From the NCBI GenBank assembly GCA_963698275.1, contig CAVOQE010000006.1, positions 620,001 through 684,000 on the forward strand: 64,000 bases of DNA, read 5' to 3'. The position numbers and the translations under genes are program-made. Below are positions 51,672 to 61,948 of this stretch, piece by piece. The notes beneath the pieces are model-generated. The model was not told the DNA's origin, did no database searches, and was given only the letters and a program-made list of their open reading frames with translations. Each line of letters starts with the position of its first letter. Position 1 is the first letter of the stretch. This DNA comes from Anderseniella sp963698275 (lineage in GTDB: Bacteria; Pseudomonadota; Alphaproteobacteria; Rhizobiales; Aestuariivirgaceae).

Positions 51672-52856
51672 ATGCGCTCAAGTGACGGAAAAACCAGAGA
51701 CCTTGTGACCAGCATGCCGGGAGCGGGCTGGGACTACGCCTTGAACCGCCATCCCTATCATGAGATCGAGCGGCCAAAGGGACCGCACTATTGCGTGTAC
51801 AACCGGCGTCACATGGCATGTTGCTTCGACGACCATTCCACAGAGGAAGGCTACTGGCTGCTGCGCCAAAAGGCAGCCGTGCTGCACACCGGAGAATATC
51901 CCTTGCAGTTTGAGGGACCGGACGCAGAACGGTTGCTGGACAAGCTGTTCACCAAGGACATGACAAAGGTGAAGGTCGGCCGCTGCGGCTACGGTCTGGC
52001 CTGCTATGAAGATGGCGGGCTATTGGTTGACGGCATTGTATTACGGCTCGAGCAGGACAAGTTCTGGTACGCCCAGGCCGATGGGGATTTTTACAGCTGG
52101 GCGCGGGCCCATGGCGCGGGCATGGATGTGGAGATTTCCGATCCGGACGTCTTCGTCTCGCAGGTCCAGGGACCCAACGCCCTGAAAATTCTGGAAGCGG
52201 CAAGTGATGACGGCATGCCCGAACCGTTCGGTTATTTCGCTGTTGCCCGTGTGTCGTTCGGCGGGCAAGAGGTAGTGATCACCCGTACCGGCTACACAAA
52301 TGAACTGGGCTGGGAATACTACACCGAACCGCACCACGATGCAGAAGCGCTGTGGGCACATCTGGAGGCTGCGGGCAAACCGCACGGCATGGAAATCTTC
52401 GGGCTGGATGCCATGAACATCCGCCGCATCGAGGCGGGCATTCTGAACGCCGGGTCTGATTTCAACACATCAACCACCCCCTATGATGCCGGCCTCGGCC
52501 GGTTCGTGGACGAGGACAAGGGCGACTTTATTGGCAAAACCGCCCTGAAATCCGCCTCTCGTGAGCCCCGTCTACATGGCATTTCCTGCCAAAACGGCGA
52601 ACCGCTGATCTCTGGAGCGGTTGAAGTCGCGGGCAAGCGCATTGGAACGGTCACTGCCGGTGCGACATCTCCTTATCTCGGGCACGGCATCGGTTATGCA
52701 TTGCTCGACGGCCCCCGACACGGGCCCGGCGAAAAGGTAAAGGTCGGGTGCAGGGACGGCTCCATGCAGGAGGCAGAACTTGTCGAATTACCTTTTTATG
52801 ACAAACTTGCCGAGATCCCGCGCGGCAAGCTCGTTGATATTCCCGAGCGCAGGTAA
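51672..52856 (+). CDS. GcvT-family aminomethyltransferase-like protein
   Basis: The 394-residue protein has the GcvT/YgfZ folate-binding fold: VLHTGEYPLQFEGPDAERLL, LFTKDMTKVKVGRCGYGLA, VVITRTGYTNELGWEYYTEP and GLDAMNIRRIEAGILNAG. Such proteins move one-carbon units to or from tetrahydrofolate; demethylases of methylated amines or DMSP are relatives. No other glycine-cleavage gene is present, so a stand-alone demethylase is more likely than GcvT itself. ATG 51672 has AGGAG upstream. A GcvA-like LysR is divergent. Confidence 0.82.
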   Translation: MRSSDGKTRDLVTSMPGAGWDYALNRHPYHEIERPKGPHYCVYNRRHMACCFDDHSTEEGYWLLRQKAAVLHTGEYPLQFEGPDAERLLDKLFTKDMTKVKVGRCGYGLACYEDGGLLVDGIVLRLEQDKFWYAQADGDFYSWARAHGAGMDVEISDPDVFVSQVQGPNALKILEAASDDGMPEPFGYFAVARVSFGGQEVVITRTGYTNELGWEYYTEPHHDAEALWAHLEAAGKPHGMEIFGLDAMNIRRIEAGILNAGSDFNTSTTPYDAGLGRFVDEDKGDFIGKTALKSASREPRLHGISCQNGEPLISGAVEVAGKRIGTVTAGATSPYLGHGIGYALLDGPRHGPGEKVKVGCRDGSMQEAELVELPFYDKLAEIPRGKLVDIPERR

Positions 52857-52865
52857 GCACAATGG

Positions 52866-53741
52866 TCAAGGAAGAGGCCCCGCCTTCAGAAGATCAGCCA
52901 GAATTGGATGCGGATACTTGCGGCGCACGGATACGGCGTAGAACGGCTCAACGATATCCAGCTTGAACGGTGCAGTTTGCAGGAGGCCGGAGCTGATCTC
53001 GTCGGCAAGCACAATCGGAGGCGCGATTGCGAGCCCGGCGCCATCGCGGGCGAGAAGGCGAACCATGGCCATATCATCGACGAGGGCGGCAATGCGCGGC
53101 GTTACTCCCAGCCGGTCAACAAGGCCTTCAAACCCTGCCCTGATAGCGCTGCCGGTCGGCAGGATGAGTGGTTCACTGGCCAGCAGTTCAGCAAGCGTGG
53201 AGTGGCGCAGCAGCTTCGGCAATCCGTGAATGCCGACGGGCTGCTCGGCGATGCGGCGAGACGCGAACTCGGCTCCCTGCTCGCGCTGTGGCGGCTCTGT
53301 CGTGAGCACCACATCCAGCGACAGTGTCTTCAGCCCGTCGAGCAGTGTTGTCGTGTTGCCGGATTTCAGCACAATATCGACATTGCCATGAGCCATGGCA
53401 GGGCGCAGGAACATCATCTGGAAGTTGCGTGACAGGGTGGACAGGGAACCGACCCGCAAGGGCGGATATGCTGTCATTGCCTGCTCCAGCGTGGCCAGCA
53501 ATTCCTCGCCTGCGCCAAAAATCCGATCGGCATGATCGAGAGTAATGTGACCCACTTCGGTGAGCACGAGCCTGCGGCCAACGCGCTCGAACAGCGCATG
53601 ACCCAGTTGCGCCTCCAGGGCCTTGATCTGCATGGAAAGCGCCGACTGCGAAACATTCAGCCGCTCTGCAGCCCGGCTCAAATTGCCCTCATGGGCCACC
53701 TCGCGAAAATAGCGCAGATGATGATAGTTCAATCGACTCAT
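52866..53741 (-). CDS. LysR-family regulator, NhaR-like
   Basis: The 291-residue protein starts MSRLNYHHLRYFREVAHEGN, very like NhaR, with HTH RAAERLNVSQSALSMQIKAL. The ligand domain is standard. It is divergent from the SbtA-type permease, and a dyad box overlaps the region just before its start, so it probably controls that gene. A longer N-terminal extension to 53771 is unlikely. Confidence 0.88.
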   Translation of the reverse strand: MSRLNYHHLRYFREVAHEGNLSRAAERLNVSQSALSMQIKALEAQLGHALFERVGRRLVLTEVGHITLDHADRIFGAGEELLATLEQAMTAYPPLRVGSLSTLSRNFQMMFLRPAMAHGNVDIVLKSGNTTTLLDGLKTLSLDVVLTTEPPQREQGAEFASRRIAEQPVGIHGLPKLLRHSTLAELLASEPLILPTGSAIRAGFEGLVDRLGVTPRIAALVDDMAMVRLLARDGAGLAIAPPIVLADEISSGLLQTAPFKLDIVEPFYAVSVRRKYPHPILADLLKAGPLP

Positions 53742-53742
53742 A

Positions 53743-53759
53743 GTTCTAAATAATAGAAC
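53743..53759. promoter_or_regulatory. LysR box upstream of the NhaR-like gene and SbtA
   Basis: GTTCTA and TAGAAC are exact reverse complements around five A/T bases, with T-N11-A at 53745-53757. It is one base from the regulator start and about 80 bases before the SbtA ATG. Confidence 0.6.
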
Positions 53760-53839
53760 GAAATTGAGCAAAAGATATATTTTTCTTTATTAACCCGGCA
53801 CTGTACCTACGGCGCACCATTCAAGCACAGGAGCCCGCC

Positions 53840-54916
53840 ATGGACATTATTGCTGACATTACATCCACGATTTTCAGCCAGTTCCAGAAACCGACCCTCG
53901 CCTTCCTGATTGGCGGCATGTTGATCGCCGCGCTGGGCAGCAAGCTCGAAATCCCGGCTCCCGTCTACAAGTTCATCGTCATCCTGCTGCTGCTCAAGGT
54001 GGGTCTCGGCGCAGGCATCTCGGTGCGCGAAGCCGAATTCATGGCACTCCTGGTCCCGGCCCTGTGCGCAGCAGCGCTCGGGATCGGCATCGTCCTGCTC
54101 GGCAGCGCCACGCTGGCCAGATGGCGCGGTGTCGCGCAGGTCGACGGTCTAGCAACCGCAGGCATGTTCGGGGCCGTGTCGGCGTCTACCCTTGCAGCGG
54201 GCATGGCTGTGCTGGACGCTGACGGGATTGCCTATGAAGGCTTCATCGGCGCGCTCTACCCGTTCATGGATATTGCCGCTCTGGTCACCGCCATCGTGCT
54301 GGCGCGCATGTCGGTGGCACGGACCGCTGCCGCGGCGGCGCAATCCGGTGGCACGGCCACGCTGACCATGGGCGGCGGATCCAGCGGCGGCCCCCGCATC
54401 GATGGTGTCGATGGCGCGATGATAAAGGGGATTTTGGTCGATACATTCCGCAGTCCGGCCATCACGGCATTGTTGCTTGGACTGGGCCTCGGCATGTTTG
54501 CCAGACCCGACAGCGTCTATGAGGGCTTCTACGAACCTTTGTTCCGGGGCCTGCTGTCGGTTCTGATGCTGATCATGGGCATGGAAGCCTGGGCCCGGAT
54601 TTCGGAACTGCGCAAGGTGGCCCATTCCTACATTCTGTATGGCCTGGCGGCGCCGCTGGTGCACGGCTTGCTCGGCTTCGGTGTGGGGCTGATTGCGCAC
54701 CATCTCACCGGGTTCTCGGCAGGCGGTGTGGTGTTGCTGGCGGTGATGGCCTCTTCGAGTTCTGACATCTCCGGCCCGCCCACCATGCGTGGCGCACTGC
54801 CTGAAGCCAACCCGTCGTCTTATGTGGGCACGTCAACCGGCATCGGGACGCCCGTGGCCATCCTGTCGATCCCGCTGTATGTGGCGCTCGCCGGCGCGGT
54901 GATCGGGTTCCCGTAA
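53840..54916 (+). CDS. SbtA-type sodium-dependent (bicarbonate-like) permease
   Basis: The 358-residue membrane protein has about ten hydrophobic segments and the SbtA-family features: PTLAFLIGGMLIAALGSKLE, YKFIVILLLLKVGLGAGISV, AAGMFGAVSASTLAAG near the middle and VLLAVMASSSSDISGPPTM near the end. In cyanobacteria SbtA imports bicarbonate with sodium; in heterotrophs its substrate is less clear. RBS AGGAG precedes ATG 53840. Confidence 0.85.
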   Translation: MDIIADITSTIFSQFQKPTLAFLIGGMLIAALGSKLEIPAPVYKFIVILLLLKVGLGAGISVREAEFMALLVPALCAAALGIGIVLLGSATLARWRGVAQVDGLATAGMFGAVSASTLAAGMAVLDADGIAYEGFIGALYPFMDIAALVTAIVLARMSVARTAAAAAQSGGTATLTMGGGSSGGPRIDGVDGAMIKGILVDTFRSPAITALLLGLGLGMFARPDSVYEGFYEPLFRGLLSVLMLIMGMEAWARISELRKVAHSYILYGLAAPLVHGLLGFGVGLIAHHLTGFSAGGVVLLAVMASSSSDISGPPTMRGALPEANPSSYVGTSTGIGTPVAILSIPLYVALAGAVIGFP

Positions 54917-54933
54917 GGTCTGCTAAAGACCGG

Positions 54934-55164
54934 TCAGGCCTGCTGGCGGTGATCGTCTACAACATTGAGTGCGGGCGGTGGCTGCTCGCCTACCTGCTGC
55001 AGGCAATCGGACAGTTTCTCGAACAGTTCAGGGTGCTGGCCGCTGTCGACGGTGGTGTGAAATCCCTCAACGTCGGGCATGGACACATGTATGGACCCGT
55101 CATCGCTGTCATACCACACGGCTATGTGGGAATAGGCGGATTTTCCCAATTTACTCATACTCAT
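54934..55164 (-). CDS. Small conserved-looking protein of unknown function
   Basis: The 76-residue protein MSMSKLGKSAYSHIAVWYDS followed by IHVSMPDVEGFHTTVDSGQH has no family I recognise. GAGGT 5 bases upstream of ATG 55164 and an AT-rich upstream region support a real gene. It is tail to tail with the SbtA gene, 17 bases apart. Confidence 0.6.
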   Translation of the reverse strand: MSMSKLGKSAYSHIAVWYDSDDGSIHVSMPDVEGFHTTVDSGQHPELFEKLSDCLQQVGEQPPPALNVVDDHRQQA

Positions 55165-55337
55165 GGCGACCTCAATTACTTACTTTGATACCAATATCGT
55201 AACCATTTGTTTACCTTTAGGTCAAACGCCGCCAGTTTTCTTGGTAAACAGGCACAAGATACATGCAGTATTGAGTCAAATTGCGGCAACAAGCCCCTGA
55301 AATCGCTTTTTGAACTGATATGAGGGATCGACGCGCG

Positions 55338-56015
55338 CTACCCGCGATCGTTAGCCCTGAGCCATTCCGATACGGTTTCCAGCTTGTTGCGCAGGTGCTG
55401 TTTCAGGATGGTGCCGAGCTTGCGGCCGTCGCGGGCCTCAAGGGCGGCGAGAATGTCCTCGTGCTCGGCCACTGCCTTGTCCCAGCGTTCACGGGTCATG
55501 TTGGCGAGATAACGCGCCCGGCGCACCCGGGCTGACAGCATGCGGTGCTGGGCGGCCAGGGTGTCATTGCGGGCAGCGGTCAGGATGGCGGTGTGAATGG
55601 CTTCATTGGCGGCAAAATATTCCGGCAGGCGCTGGGCCCTGTAATGCCCGATCATCTCATGGTGGGATTTGCTGATGGCGGCAATTTCCGCATCGGTGAT
55701 TTTTTCGCAGGCAAGTTCACCGGACAGCGCTTCCAGGGCGCCCATCACCGGGAACACTTCTTCCAGGTCTTCGACCGTGACGGCAGTGACGGACGAGCCG
55801 CGATTGGGGGTCAGGGTGACCAGGCCTTCCGAGGCCAGCACCTTCAGCGCCTCGCGCATCGGTGTGCGCGATACATTGTAGCGCTCGCACAATTCCTTTT
55901 CCGGAACTTTTTCGCCCGGTGCCAATTCGCCTTCAATGATCAGTCTCTGCAGGCGTTCGACCAGTTCGTCATGCAGGGAACGCCGCACAATGGCTTCATC
56001 CATTGTAATGTTCAT
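55338..56015 (-). CDS. GntR/FCD-family regulator
   Basis: The 225-residue protein has a winged HTH (GEKVPEKELCERYNVSRTPMR, EALKVLASEGLV) and an FCD domain of the FadR type. Its ATG overlaps the dehydrogenase stop (ATGA), so it ends the operon that begins at 58928. The palindrome in the divergent promoter is the likely site it binds, linking it to the aminotransferase and TRAP genes. Confidence 0.92.
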   Translation of the reverse strand: MNITMDEAIVRRSLHDELVERLQRLIIEGELAPGEKVPEKELCERYNVSRTPMREALKVLASEGLVTLTPNRGSSVTAVTVEDLEEVFPVMGALEALSGELACEKITDAEIAAISKSHHEMIGHYRAQRLPEYFAANEAIHTAILTAARNDTLAAQHRMLSARVRRARYLANMTRERWDKAVAEHEDILAALEARDGRKLGTILKQHLRNKLETVSEWLRANDRG

Positions 56016-58928
56016 GCACCCGTTCCTTCCGTATTATCTGCAATGGCCATCTCCAGCACGCGGGCCACGTGAACGGCATCGCGGTGAGCACCGTCTGCGA
56101 TCTGGTGGCGGCAGGAGGTGCCGTCCGCCACGATCAGTGTATCCGATTCTGCCGCGCGCACAGCCGGCAGCAATGACAGCTCGCCCATGGCCTGTGAAAC
56201 CGCGTAGGTCTCCGCCTGATAACCGAACGCTCCAGCCATGCCGCAACACGAGCTTTCAACCGTCTCGACTACAAGGCCCGGCACCAGTTTCAAGGCACCG
56301 GTCACGCTGCCCATGACATTATGCGCCTTTTGATGGCAATGACCATGCAGCAGCACATTGCGCTCAAGCGGGGTGAACTCAAACCGGGCGGCATGGGCAA
56401 CCACGAACTCTTCAAACATCATCGCGGCAGCAGCTATTTCGTCGGCCTCCGCCCCGAGCTTCATGGCCGTCAGTTCGTCGCGCAATGTCAGCAGGCAGGA
56501 TGGTTCCAGCCCGACAATCTTCGCCCCGGCACGCACCAGCGGCAGGTAGGCGGCGATCAGACGCCTGGCCTCGGCGCGGGCCTGGTCGACCAGGCCCGAT
56601 GCCAGATATGTCCTGCCGCAGCATGGCGGCCGTGATGAGCCTTCCGGCAACGGCGACACCACCTTGAACCCGCCTGCCGCCAGCACCTTGCGGGCCGCAC
56701 GCAGGTTCTCGCTGTCGAAATAGGTGTTGAAGGTATCACCGAACAGTATCACCGGCGTGCCATCAATTGGACCTGCGCTGCCGCCATGGCGATAGCTGTC
56801 GGACCGCCATTTCGGCAAGCTGCGCTTGCTCGACAGCCCGGCAATGGTTTCACTCAATCCGGCCAGCCCCGGCACCGTGTCACGGGCATTTGCCAGCCAG
56901 GGCATGCGGGCGAGATAGGGTGCATAGCGCGGCATGTGAGCCACCAGACGGTCGCGCAAGGACAGTCCCGCCTTCGCCACCCGGGCTGCGGCCACCTCGA
57001 TCTTCATGCGCGCCATGTCAACACCGGTCGGGCATTCACGCTGGCACGCCTTGCAGCCGACGCACAGTTTCATGGTATCCGCCATGGCATCGCCCGCCAG
57101 CGCATCCGGCCCCAGTTGTCCCGATATGGCAAGCCGCAAGGAGTTGGCCCGGCCGCGGGTCAGATGAACCTCATCGCGGGTGACCCGATAGGATGGACAC
57201 ATGGCGCCACCGGCCAGCTTGCGGCAGGCACCATTGTTGTTGCACATCTCGATGGCGCCCTGAAAACCACCGCCGGCGCCCGGCCATTGTGACCAGTCAA
57301 GCTCGGTCGCCATCTCCGGCACGGCATAGTCCTGATTGAAGCGGAACAGCGAACGGTCATCCATTTTCGGGGCATCGACGATCTTGCCGGGATTGAACAC
57401 ACCGTCAGGATCAAACGCCTGCTTTACTTCCCGGAAGCTGGCCATCATGCGCGCGCCGAACATTTGTTCATTGAACTCGGAGCGCACAATGCCGTCGCCA
57501 TGTTCGCCGGAGTGCGAGCCCTTGTACTTGCGCACCAGGTCGAATGCCTCTTCGGCGATGGCGCGCATGGTCTTCACGTCGTGTTCCAGCCGCATGTTGA
57601 GCACCGGGCGCACATGCAGGCAACCAACTGAAGCATGGGCATACCAGGTGCCCTTGGTGCCGTGCCTTGAAAAAATATCTGTCAGCCCTGCGGTGTAGGC
57701 GGCCAGGTCCTTCAGGTCCACGGCGCAGTCTTCGACGAAGGAGACCGGTTTTCCCTCCTGCTTCATGGACATCATGATGTTGAGGCCGGACTTGCGCACC
57801 TCCGCCAGGTCCGCCTGCAGGCCCGGCTCATTGACCTCGACCACGCCGCCGAAATGGTCGCCCCGGCGCGACCAGTCAAAGCCCAGATCGCCCATGACCT
57901 GGTGCAATTGCTTCAGACGGCGCAGGTTTTCGTTCCAGTCGTCTTCGGCAAAATCAACCAGCAGCAAGGCGTCCGGCTCGCCCTTCACCACCTCTTCGAT
58001 GGTCGGGCGGAAAATGTCGATGCCGCGGGCCAGCTCGATCATGGTGCGGTCGACCAGTTCGACTGCTACAGGATCAAGTTTGACCAGATGCTGGGCCGCA
58101 TCCATGGCAGCGTGAAAAGTCGGGAAGTGGCACACGCCCATGGCCTTGCGCACCGGCAGTGGCGACAGTTTGAGCGTGATCTTGTCGGACCAGGCCAGCG
58201 TGCCTTCCGATCCCACCAGCAGCGATGACAGGTTGATGGCTGATCCGTTCGGCACCAGCGCATCAATGTTGTAGCCGCCGACACGGCGCATGACCTTGGG
58301 AAATTTCTCGGCGATCTCGGCCTGCTCGCGAGCCCCCAGCGCCAGCAGGTCGGACACGAATCCGGGCTCACCGGCAGCGCCCGCCTCGGCGAACCGGGCT
58401 TCAGACCCGTCGGCCAGGAACGCATCGATGGCCAGCACATTGTCGCGCATCATGCCGTAGCGCAGCGAGCGGCCACCGCAGGAGTTGTTGCCGGTCATGC
58501 CGCCGATGGTGGCGCGTGACGCGGTCGACACATCGATCGGATACCACAGCCCGTGCGGTTTCAGCTGCCGGTTCAGGTCGTCCAGCACGATGCCCGGCTC
58601 GACAACACAGGTACGCGCCTCGACATCGAGTTCGACCAGCCGGTTCAGATGTTTCGATGAGTCAATGACAATGGCATCATTGACCGTCTGGCCGCATTGC
58701 GAGGTGCCGCCGCCACGCGGCAGTACCGAAACACCTTCCTCGCGCGCCAGCGCGATAACGTTGCGCACATCGTCTGGAGGTCTGCGGCACGACGACCGCG
58801 CGCGGCATGATCTGGTAGATGGAAGCATCGGTTGCATAGCGCCCGCGGGAGAACGCATCATCCATCACCTCGCCCTCAACGCTGTCGCGCAGGCGCCTTG
58901 TGAACGGGGATAATGCAACAGTGGTCAC
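56012..58928 (-). CDS. FAD/4Fe-4S dehydrogenase (YdiJ-like, D-2-hydroxyacid type), frameshifted near the start
   Basis: Intact, this is about 971 residues: a GlcD-like FAD domain (SVLPRGGGTSQCGQ, ATIGGMTGNNSCGGRSLRYG), FAD-oxidase C domain, then CVGCKACQRECPTGV (4Fe-4S) and two CCG domains (RPPCCGRTYLASG, ESSCCGMAGAFGY). It resembles YdiJ, a D-2-hydroxyglutarate dehydrogenase. The N-terminus (GTG 58928, MTTVALSPFTRRLRDSVEGE to VVVPQT) is in a different frame from PDDVRNVIAL onward; an extra base near 58783 splits PQTPDDV. Total length is 3n+1. The frame from 56012 to 58861 is otherwise open. Confidence 0.85.
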
Positions 58929-58938
58929 GGAATAGGCC

Positions 58939-58968
58939 TTGACTTAATTTTGAATGCAAAATTAAATA
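58939..58968. promoter_or_regulatory. Promoter and operator-like palindrome between dehydrogenase and aminotransferase
   Basis: TTAATTTT (58944-58951) and AAAATTAA (58958-58965) are exact reverse complements around GAATGC. A plus-strand -35 TTGACT (58939-58944) and -10-like TTAAAT (58962-58967), 17 bases apart, bracket it. Repression by the neighbouring GntR protein is inferred. Confidence 0.6.
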
Positions 58969-59046
58969 TACGCATTCCAAACGAGGTGGCAAGGCCGAAC
59001 CGGCCTGACAAATTCGATCACCCGAGACGTCAAAGGACTTCATTGC

Positions 59047-60243
59047 ATGCACGCCCCAGGCCGCCATTTTCTGCAGATCCCCGGCCCCACCAATGTGCCG
59101 GACCGGGTGCTGCGCGCCATGGATTATCCGACCATGGACCATCGCGGACCGGGCTTTGCCGAAGTCGGGCTGAAGTGCCTGGACGGTATGAAGTCCATCT
59201 TCAAGACCGACAGGACCGTGGTGATCTACCCCGCATCGGGCACCGGCGCGTGGGAAGCCGCCCTGGTCAACACACTGTCGCCCGGCGACAAGGTTCTGAT
59301 GTGTGAAACCGGGCATTTCGCGTCCTTGTGGAGCAAGCTCGCCAAGCGGCTCGGCCTTGAGCCGGTGCTGATCGAAACCGACTGGCGCCGCGGTGCGGTG
59401 CCGGAAGCCATCGGCGAGGCGCTGGACGCAGACACCGCACACGACATCAAGGCGGTGTGCGTGGTGCACAATGAAACCTCGACCGGATCGACATCGCGCA
59501 TGGATGACGTGCGCGCGGCCATGAATGTCACCGGCCACCCTGCCCTCTTGATGGCCGATACGATTTCCTCGCTGGCGTCGATTGACTTCCGCCATGATGA
59601 ATGGGGTGTCGATGTTACCGTTGCAGGGTCTCAGAAGGGCCTGATGCTGCCGCCAGGCCTGAGCTTCAACGCGGTCAGTGACAAGGCGCTGGAGGCGGCC
59701 AAGACCTCCAAGATGCAGAAATCCTACTGGGCCTGGGATGAAATGGCCGGACCCAACAAGACCGGCTATTTCCCCTATACCCCTGCCACCAATCTGCTCT
59801 ACGGGCTGGCCGAAGCCATCGACATGCTGCACGAGGAAGGCCTCGACAATGTGTTTGCCCGCCACAAGCGTCATTCCGAAGCCACGCGCCGCGCGGTGCA
59901 GGCCTGGGGCCTTGAGGTCCTGTGCAACGAGCCAAAAGACTATTCGCACGCGCTGACCGCCGTCCTGCTGCCCGACGGGCACAATGCGGATGAGTTTCGC
60001 GCCACCACGTTAAAACATTTCAACATGTCGCTCGGCAACGGCCTGTCACGGCTGGCCGGCAAGGTGTTTCGCATCGGCCATCTTGGTGATTTCAACGATT
60101 TGATGTTGATGGGCACCCTGTCGGGTGTTGAGATGGGGCTTGGCGTAGCTAACGTGCCGCACCAGAGCGGCGGGGCACAACGCGCCATGGAGTATTTGAA
60201 GACTGCCGCGACAGACGGAAGCAGCGCTGTTGCGGCTGAGTAG
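59047..60243 (+). CDS. Class V aminotransferase (serine/alanine-glyoxylate type)
   Basis: The 398-residue PLP enzyme has LQIPGPTNVPDRVLRAMDYP, IYPASGTGAWEAALVNTLSP, the catalytic-Lys segment VAGSQKGLMLPPGLSF and NGLSRLAGKVFRIGHLGD. Family members transfer an amino group to glyoxylate from serine, alanine or aspartate. Position between the dehydrogenase and TRAP genes suggests use of glyoxylate made from an imported 2-hydroxyacid. Subtype cannot be fixed by eye. Confidence 0.9.
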   Translation: MHAPGRHFLQIPGPTNVPDRVLRAMDYPTMDHRGPGFAEVGLKCLDGMKSIFKTDRTVVIYPASGTGAWEAALVNTLSPGDKVLMCETGHFASLWSKLAKRLGLEPVLIETDWRRGAVPEAIGEALDADTAHDIKAVCVVHNETSTGSTSRMDDVRAAMNVTGHPALLMADTISSLASIDFRHDEWGVDVTVAGSQKGLMLPPGLSFNAVSDKALEAAKTSKMQKSYWAWDEMAGPNKTGYFPYTPATNLLYGLAEAIDMLHEEGLDNVFARHKRHSEATRRAVQAWGLEVLCNEPKDYSHALTAVLLPDGHNADEFRATTLKHFNMSLGNGLSRLAGKVFRIGHLGDFNDLMLMGTLSGVEMGLGVANVPHQSGGAQRAMEYLKTAATDGSSAVAAE

Positions 60244-60284
60244 ACGAAATCACTGCTGCAATTCCTTTAGGGAGGAAACTGAAA

Positions 60285-61286
60285 ATGAAAAACATTATCA
60301 AGGTTCTGGCGTTTTCAACCGCACTGGCCGCAATGGCCTCTGCGGCGAGTGCAGAAAAACTGATCCTGAAGTTTGGCCATGTCGGCCAGCCGGGTTCGCT
60401 GTTTGCGGCTTCGGTTGACGAGTTTGCCAAACGCGCCAATGCAGCACTCGGCGACAAGGCTGAAGTCCAGGTGTTCGGCTCCTCGCAGCTGGGCAAGGAC
60501 AAGGAACTGCTGCAGAAACTCAAGCTCGGCCAGATCACCTTCTCGCTGCCGTCATCAGTGATGTCGTCCGTATCGGACACGTTCGGCGTGTTTGAAATGC
60601 CCTATATCATCAAGGACCGCGACCACATGAAGCGGGTGCAGGCATCCATGGGCGATACGTTCCAGGCGGCGGCAAAGGCAAAGGGTTACCGGATTTTGAG
60701 CTATTATGAAAACGGCTTCCGCCACATCACCAACAACACCAAGCCGATTGAGAAGCCTGAAGATCTGGCCGGCATCAAGCTGCGCACGCCGAAGGGTTCA
60801 TGGCGCGTCAAGATGTTCAAGCTGTACGGGGCAAACCCGACGCCGATGGCATTTTCCGACGTGTTCACCGCGCTCAAGACCGGCGTGATCGATGGCCAGG
60901 AAAACCCCTATGCACAGATCTGGTCGGCCAAGTTCCAGGAAGTGCAGAAATACCTGTCGATCACCGGTCACGTCTACACGCCTGCCTATGTGCTGGTGTC
61001 GGATGAGCATTTCGGCAAGCTGCCGGATGATGTGCAGAAGACCCTGATGGACGTGGCTGCGGATACGCAGGGCTTTGTCTATGACACTGCCGCCAACCTG
61101 GAAACCGAGCTGCTGGAAAACCTGAAAAAGGGCGGCATCACGGTCAACACGGCCGACAAGGCAGCCTTCATCGAGGCGTCCAAGCCGATCTATGACGAGT
61201 TCTCAAGCTCGGTCGAGGGCGGCAAGGAACTCATCGAAAAGGTCCAGGCCGAAGCGTCCGGTCTGCCTGACGCCCTGCACAGCTGA
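60285..61286 (+). CDS. TRAP substrate-binding protein (DctP)
   Basis: The 333-residue protein has a Sec signal peptide cleaved near ASAASAE and the DctP pattern LKFGHVGQPGSLFAASVDEF, LRTPKGSWRVKMFKLYGANP, VIDGQENPYAQIW. Arg in the GIKLRTP block would bind a carboxylate. A GGAGG ribosome site precedes ATG 60285. It is 41 bases after the aminotransferase. Confidence 0.93.
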   Translation: MKNIIKVLAFSTALAAMASAASAEKLILKFGHVGQPGSLFAASVDEFAKRANAALGDKAEVQVFGSSQLGKDKELLQKLKLGQITFSLPSSVMSSVSDTFGVFEMPYIIKDRDHMKRVQASMGDTFQAAAKAKGYRILSYYENGFRHITNNTKPIEKPEDLAGIKLRTPKGSWRVKMFKLYGANPTPMAFSDVFTALKTGVIDGQENPYAQIWSAKFQEVQKYLSITGHVYTPAYVLVSDEHFGKLPDDVQKTLMDVAADTQGFVYDTAANLETELLENLKKGGITVNTADKAAFIEASKPIYDEFSSSVEGGKELIEKVQAEASGLPDALHS

Positions 61287-61443
61287 CCATAACTTGCCGG
61301 GAGCATGAGCCGTGACGCTCAGTCTCGCCGACCTCCCTGATGCGATGCGCCGGTCAGCATGGCAGCGACCGCCAGACGTCTGCTCGAGTCTTCAGCCGGA
61401 AAATTCCGCCTTCATCGAACATCGGACTGCAGGGGCAACCAGC

Positions 61444-61935
61444 ATGACCGGCGTTTTCAGCCGCGGGCTTGGCCGCACACTTGAATGGATCCTGATCACC
61501 CTGATGGTGACACTGACCACTTTGGTCATTGTCGCGGTGGTGTACCGCAAGCTCGGCAACTCGCTGTCCTGGTATGACGAGGTTGCCTCCATCCTGCTGT
61601 CCTGGATCACCTATTACGGCGCCGCACTGGCTGCACTGAGGCGCAAGCATATCGGCTTTGACTCGGTGCTGCTGGCTATCCGGATGCCGATGCGCATGTG
61701 GGCGGTGGCATTCGGTGAAGTGGTGGTCATCGGCTTCTTCATCCTGATGGCCTGGGCCGGTTTTACGGTGCTGAACGTGTTGCAGGGCGAGACGCTTGAC
61801 AGCCTGACCTGGATACCGGTGCAACTGACCCAGTCGGTCATCCCCGTCGGCGCCTTGCTATTCATCCTGTGCGAACTGATCAGCCTGCCGGCTTACTGGA
61901 GGCAGATCGCCACCGGCAAGTCGTCAGAGCATTAG
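61444..61935 (+). CDS. TRAP transporter small permease (DctQ)
   Basis: The 163-residue protein has four membrane segments and the conserved LSWYDEVASILLSWITYYGA and ALAALRRKHIGFDS. ATG 61444 with AGGGG upstream is preferred; the frame from 61312 adds a soluble leader unlike the family. Confidence 0.9.
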   Translation: MTGVFSRGLGRTLEWILITLMVTLTTLVIVAVVYRKLGNSLSWYDEVASILLSWITYYGAALAALRRKHIGFDSVLLAIRMPMRMWAVAFGEVVVIGFFILMAWAGFTVLNVLQGETLDSLTWIPVQLTQSVIPVGALLFILCELISLPAYWRQIATGKSSEH

Positions 61936-61948
61936 GGAAATAAAGACC

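Noticed and set aside
51672..52856. Calling the GcvT-like gene dmdA (DMSP demethylase)
   Set aside because: The N-terminus and motif spacing do not match what I know of DmdA closely enough; only the fold is supported.
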